Assembly (NCBI GenBank): GCA_963849635.1 | Contig: CAWKIA010000032.1 | Location: 186,001-250,000, forward strand | Source: CAVRUD01 sp963849635 | GTDB lineage: Bacteria; Chloroflexota; Chloroflexia; Thermomicrobiales; UBA6265 | Length of the DNA: 64,000 nucleotides | Direction: 5' to 3' | Shown: piece by piece, positions 63,311-64,000 of the stretch | Layout of the letters: each line of letters opens with the position of its first letter | Position numbering within the stretch: position 1 is the stretch's first letter | The notes under the pieces: generated by a model | Told to the model about the DNA's origin: nothing | Databases searched by the model: none | Seen by the model: the letters and a program-made list of their open reading frames with translations, nothing else | Translations under genes and position numbers: made by a program

Positions 63311-64000
63311 ATGGCAGGTCGCTTGGCGGGCAAGGTCGCCATCGTCACGGGCGCGGGCTCCAGCGGACCAGGGATGGGCAACGGCAAGGCGGTTGCCGTC
63401 CTCTTTGCCCGCGAAGGTGCCCGGGTGTTGTGCGTCGATTCGGTGGTCGAGCGTGCCGACGAGACAGTCGCCATCATCACGGCGGAGGGCGGGGTAGCCT
63501 CCGCCTGCGCGGTCGACGTGACCCAACGGGACGACTGCGCGCGGATGGCCGCTGTCGCGATAGAGCGGTACGGCCGGCTCGACATCCTCCACAACAACGT
63601 CGGCATCATCTCGCTCCAGGGCATCCGCGAGGTGACCGAGGACGAGTGGGACCGCATGGTGGCGGTGAACGTGACGAGCATGGTGCTGACCACTCAAGCG
63701 GCGTTGCCGCACCTGGAGGCCGCAGGTGGCGGGGCAATCATCAACGTCACGTCGATTGCCGCGCTGCGCACCTACGGTCCGATGACCGCCTACCAGACGA
63801 CGAAGGCGGCGATCGTCGGGCTGACGATCTCGCTTGCGGGGCAATTGGGGGAGAAGCGCATCCGCGTCAACGCCATCGCCCCGGGCCAGGTCTGGACGCC
63901 GCTGGTCGCGGGGGTCCTGAGCCCGGAGCTGCGCGAGGAGCGCCGCCGGTCCGGGCTCATTCAGGACGAGGGGACCGCCTGGGACGTCGCCTGGGGCGCC
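63311..64000 (+). CDS. short-chain dehydrogenase/reductase (3' end cut off)
   Basis: The open frame runs off the right edge. The 230 visible residues show the NAD(P)-binding VAIVTGAGSSGPGMGNGKAV, the NNVG stretch (LDILHNNVGIISLQGI), catalytic Ser in IINVTSIAAL and Y-x-x-x-K in MTAYQTTKAAIVGL, followed by RVNAIAPGQVWTPL. It is a classical SDR of about 250-260 residues. The Gly-rich loop is longer than usual (GAGSSGPGMGNG). GGAGG precedes the ATG at 63311. The substrate is unknown. Confidence 0.9.
   Translation, partial: MAGRLAGKVAIVTGAGSSGPGMGNGKAVAVLFAREGARVLCVDSVVERADETVAIITAEGGVASACAVDVTQRDDCARMAAVAIERYGRLDILHNNVGIISLQGIREVTEDEWDRMVAVNVTSMVLTTQAALPHLEAAGGGAIINVTSIAALRTYGPMTAYQTTKAAIVGLTISLAGQLGEKRIRVNAIAPGQVWTPLVAGVLSPELREERRRSGLIQDEGTAWDVAWGA

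Overview
This is a high-GC bacterial window that looks like a chromosome segment from Chloroflexota, most likely class Thermomicrobia. That assignment is an inference from gene content: extended twin-arginine leaders of the type M-x-x-RFD-x-I-x-RLFA-x-RRSRRQ, mature exported proteins that begin with DATPA or EATPA, a fused heme A synthase/heme O synthase (CtaA-CtaB), several large STAND-ATPase/LuxR regulators and an ECF41-type sigma factor. No rRNA, tRNA, CRISPR array or recognisable insertion sequence was seen.

Region by region. 0-7.3 kb: an ArsR/SRPBCC operon with two operator dyads, rnc (RNase III), a Uma2 nuclease-like gene, a P-loop kinase plus HIT operon, prs and a nitronate monooxygenase. 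7.4-15.4 kb: a frameshifted exported protein and an APH-type kinase, a GYD protein, an nnrE-yqhA-hydrolase operon, a uracil-DNA glycosylase, and a CMD/DoxX/ECF41 sigma cluster that contains the stump of a second sigma gene. 15.5-27 kb: two exported DUF4352-type paralogues, two MFS exporters, an intact hicBA pair, a decayed vapBC pair, a HAD phosphatase-like gene and a zinc-ribbon/beta-propeller membrane protein. 27-38.8 kb: the most interesting part, with two STAND-LuxR regulators, five tandem paralogues (plus a fragment) of an exported Cys-rich protein carrying YFSDRP, DNPPNAALVVE and HLFIDDC motifs, and a membrane-anchored double thioredoxin. 39-48.8 kb: an exported YVTN-like protein, a methyltransferase, a FAD oxidoreductase, exported SnoaL/cupin-like proteins, a third STAND-LuxR gene and a fossil of a fourth. 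48.8-64 kb: gamma-glutamyltransferase, ctaAB, small membrane proteins, an NRAMP transporter, an HxlR/YceI divergent pair, a thrombospondin type-3 repeat protein, a Rieske oxygenase, a Cys-rich exported protein, mnmE and a truncated SDR gene.

The main discovery is a precisely conserved promoter module in front of three of the exported paralogues. It has three TGGGTA direct repeats at exactly 22-bp spacing, then (16 bp after the third) a -35 box TAGACG, a 17-bp spacer and a -10 box TAAGCT. A fourth, diverged copy (WGRGTA x3, same spacings, TAGCCC-N17-TAGGAT) stands in front of the unrelated Cys-rich exported protein at 61 kb. The two neighbouring STAND-LuxR proteins share nearly identical recognition helices. 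The simplest model is a MalT-like oligomeric activator switching on Cys-rich exported proteins that are disulphide-handled by the embedded double thioredoxin.

A caution: about twenty genes carry frameshifts (thirty or more in total), including the housekeeping gene mnmE. This could be uncorrected indel error in the assembly, real decay, or both, and should be settled from raw reads before any gene is called dead.
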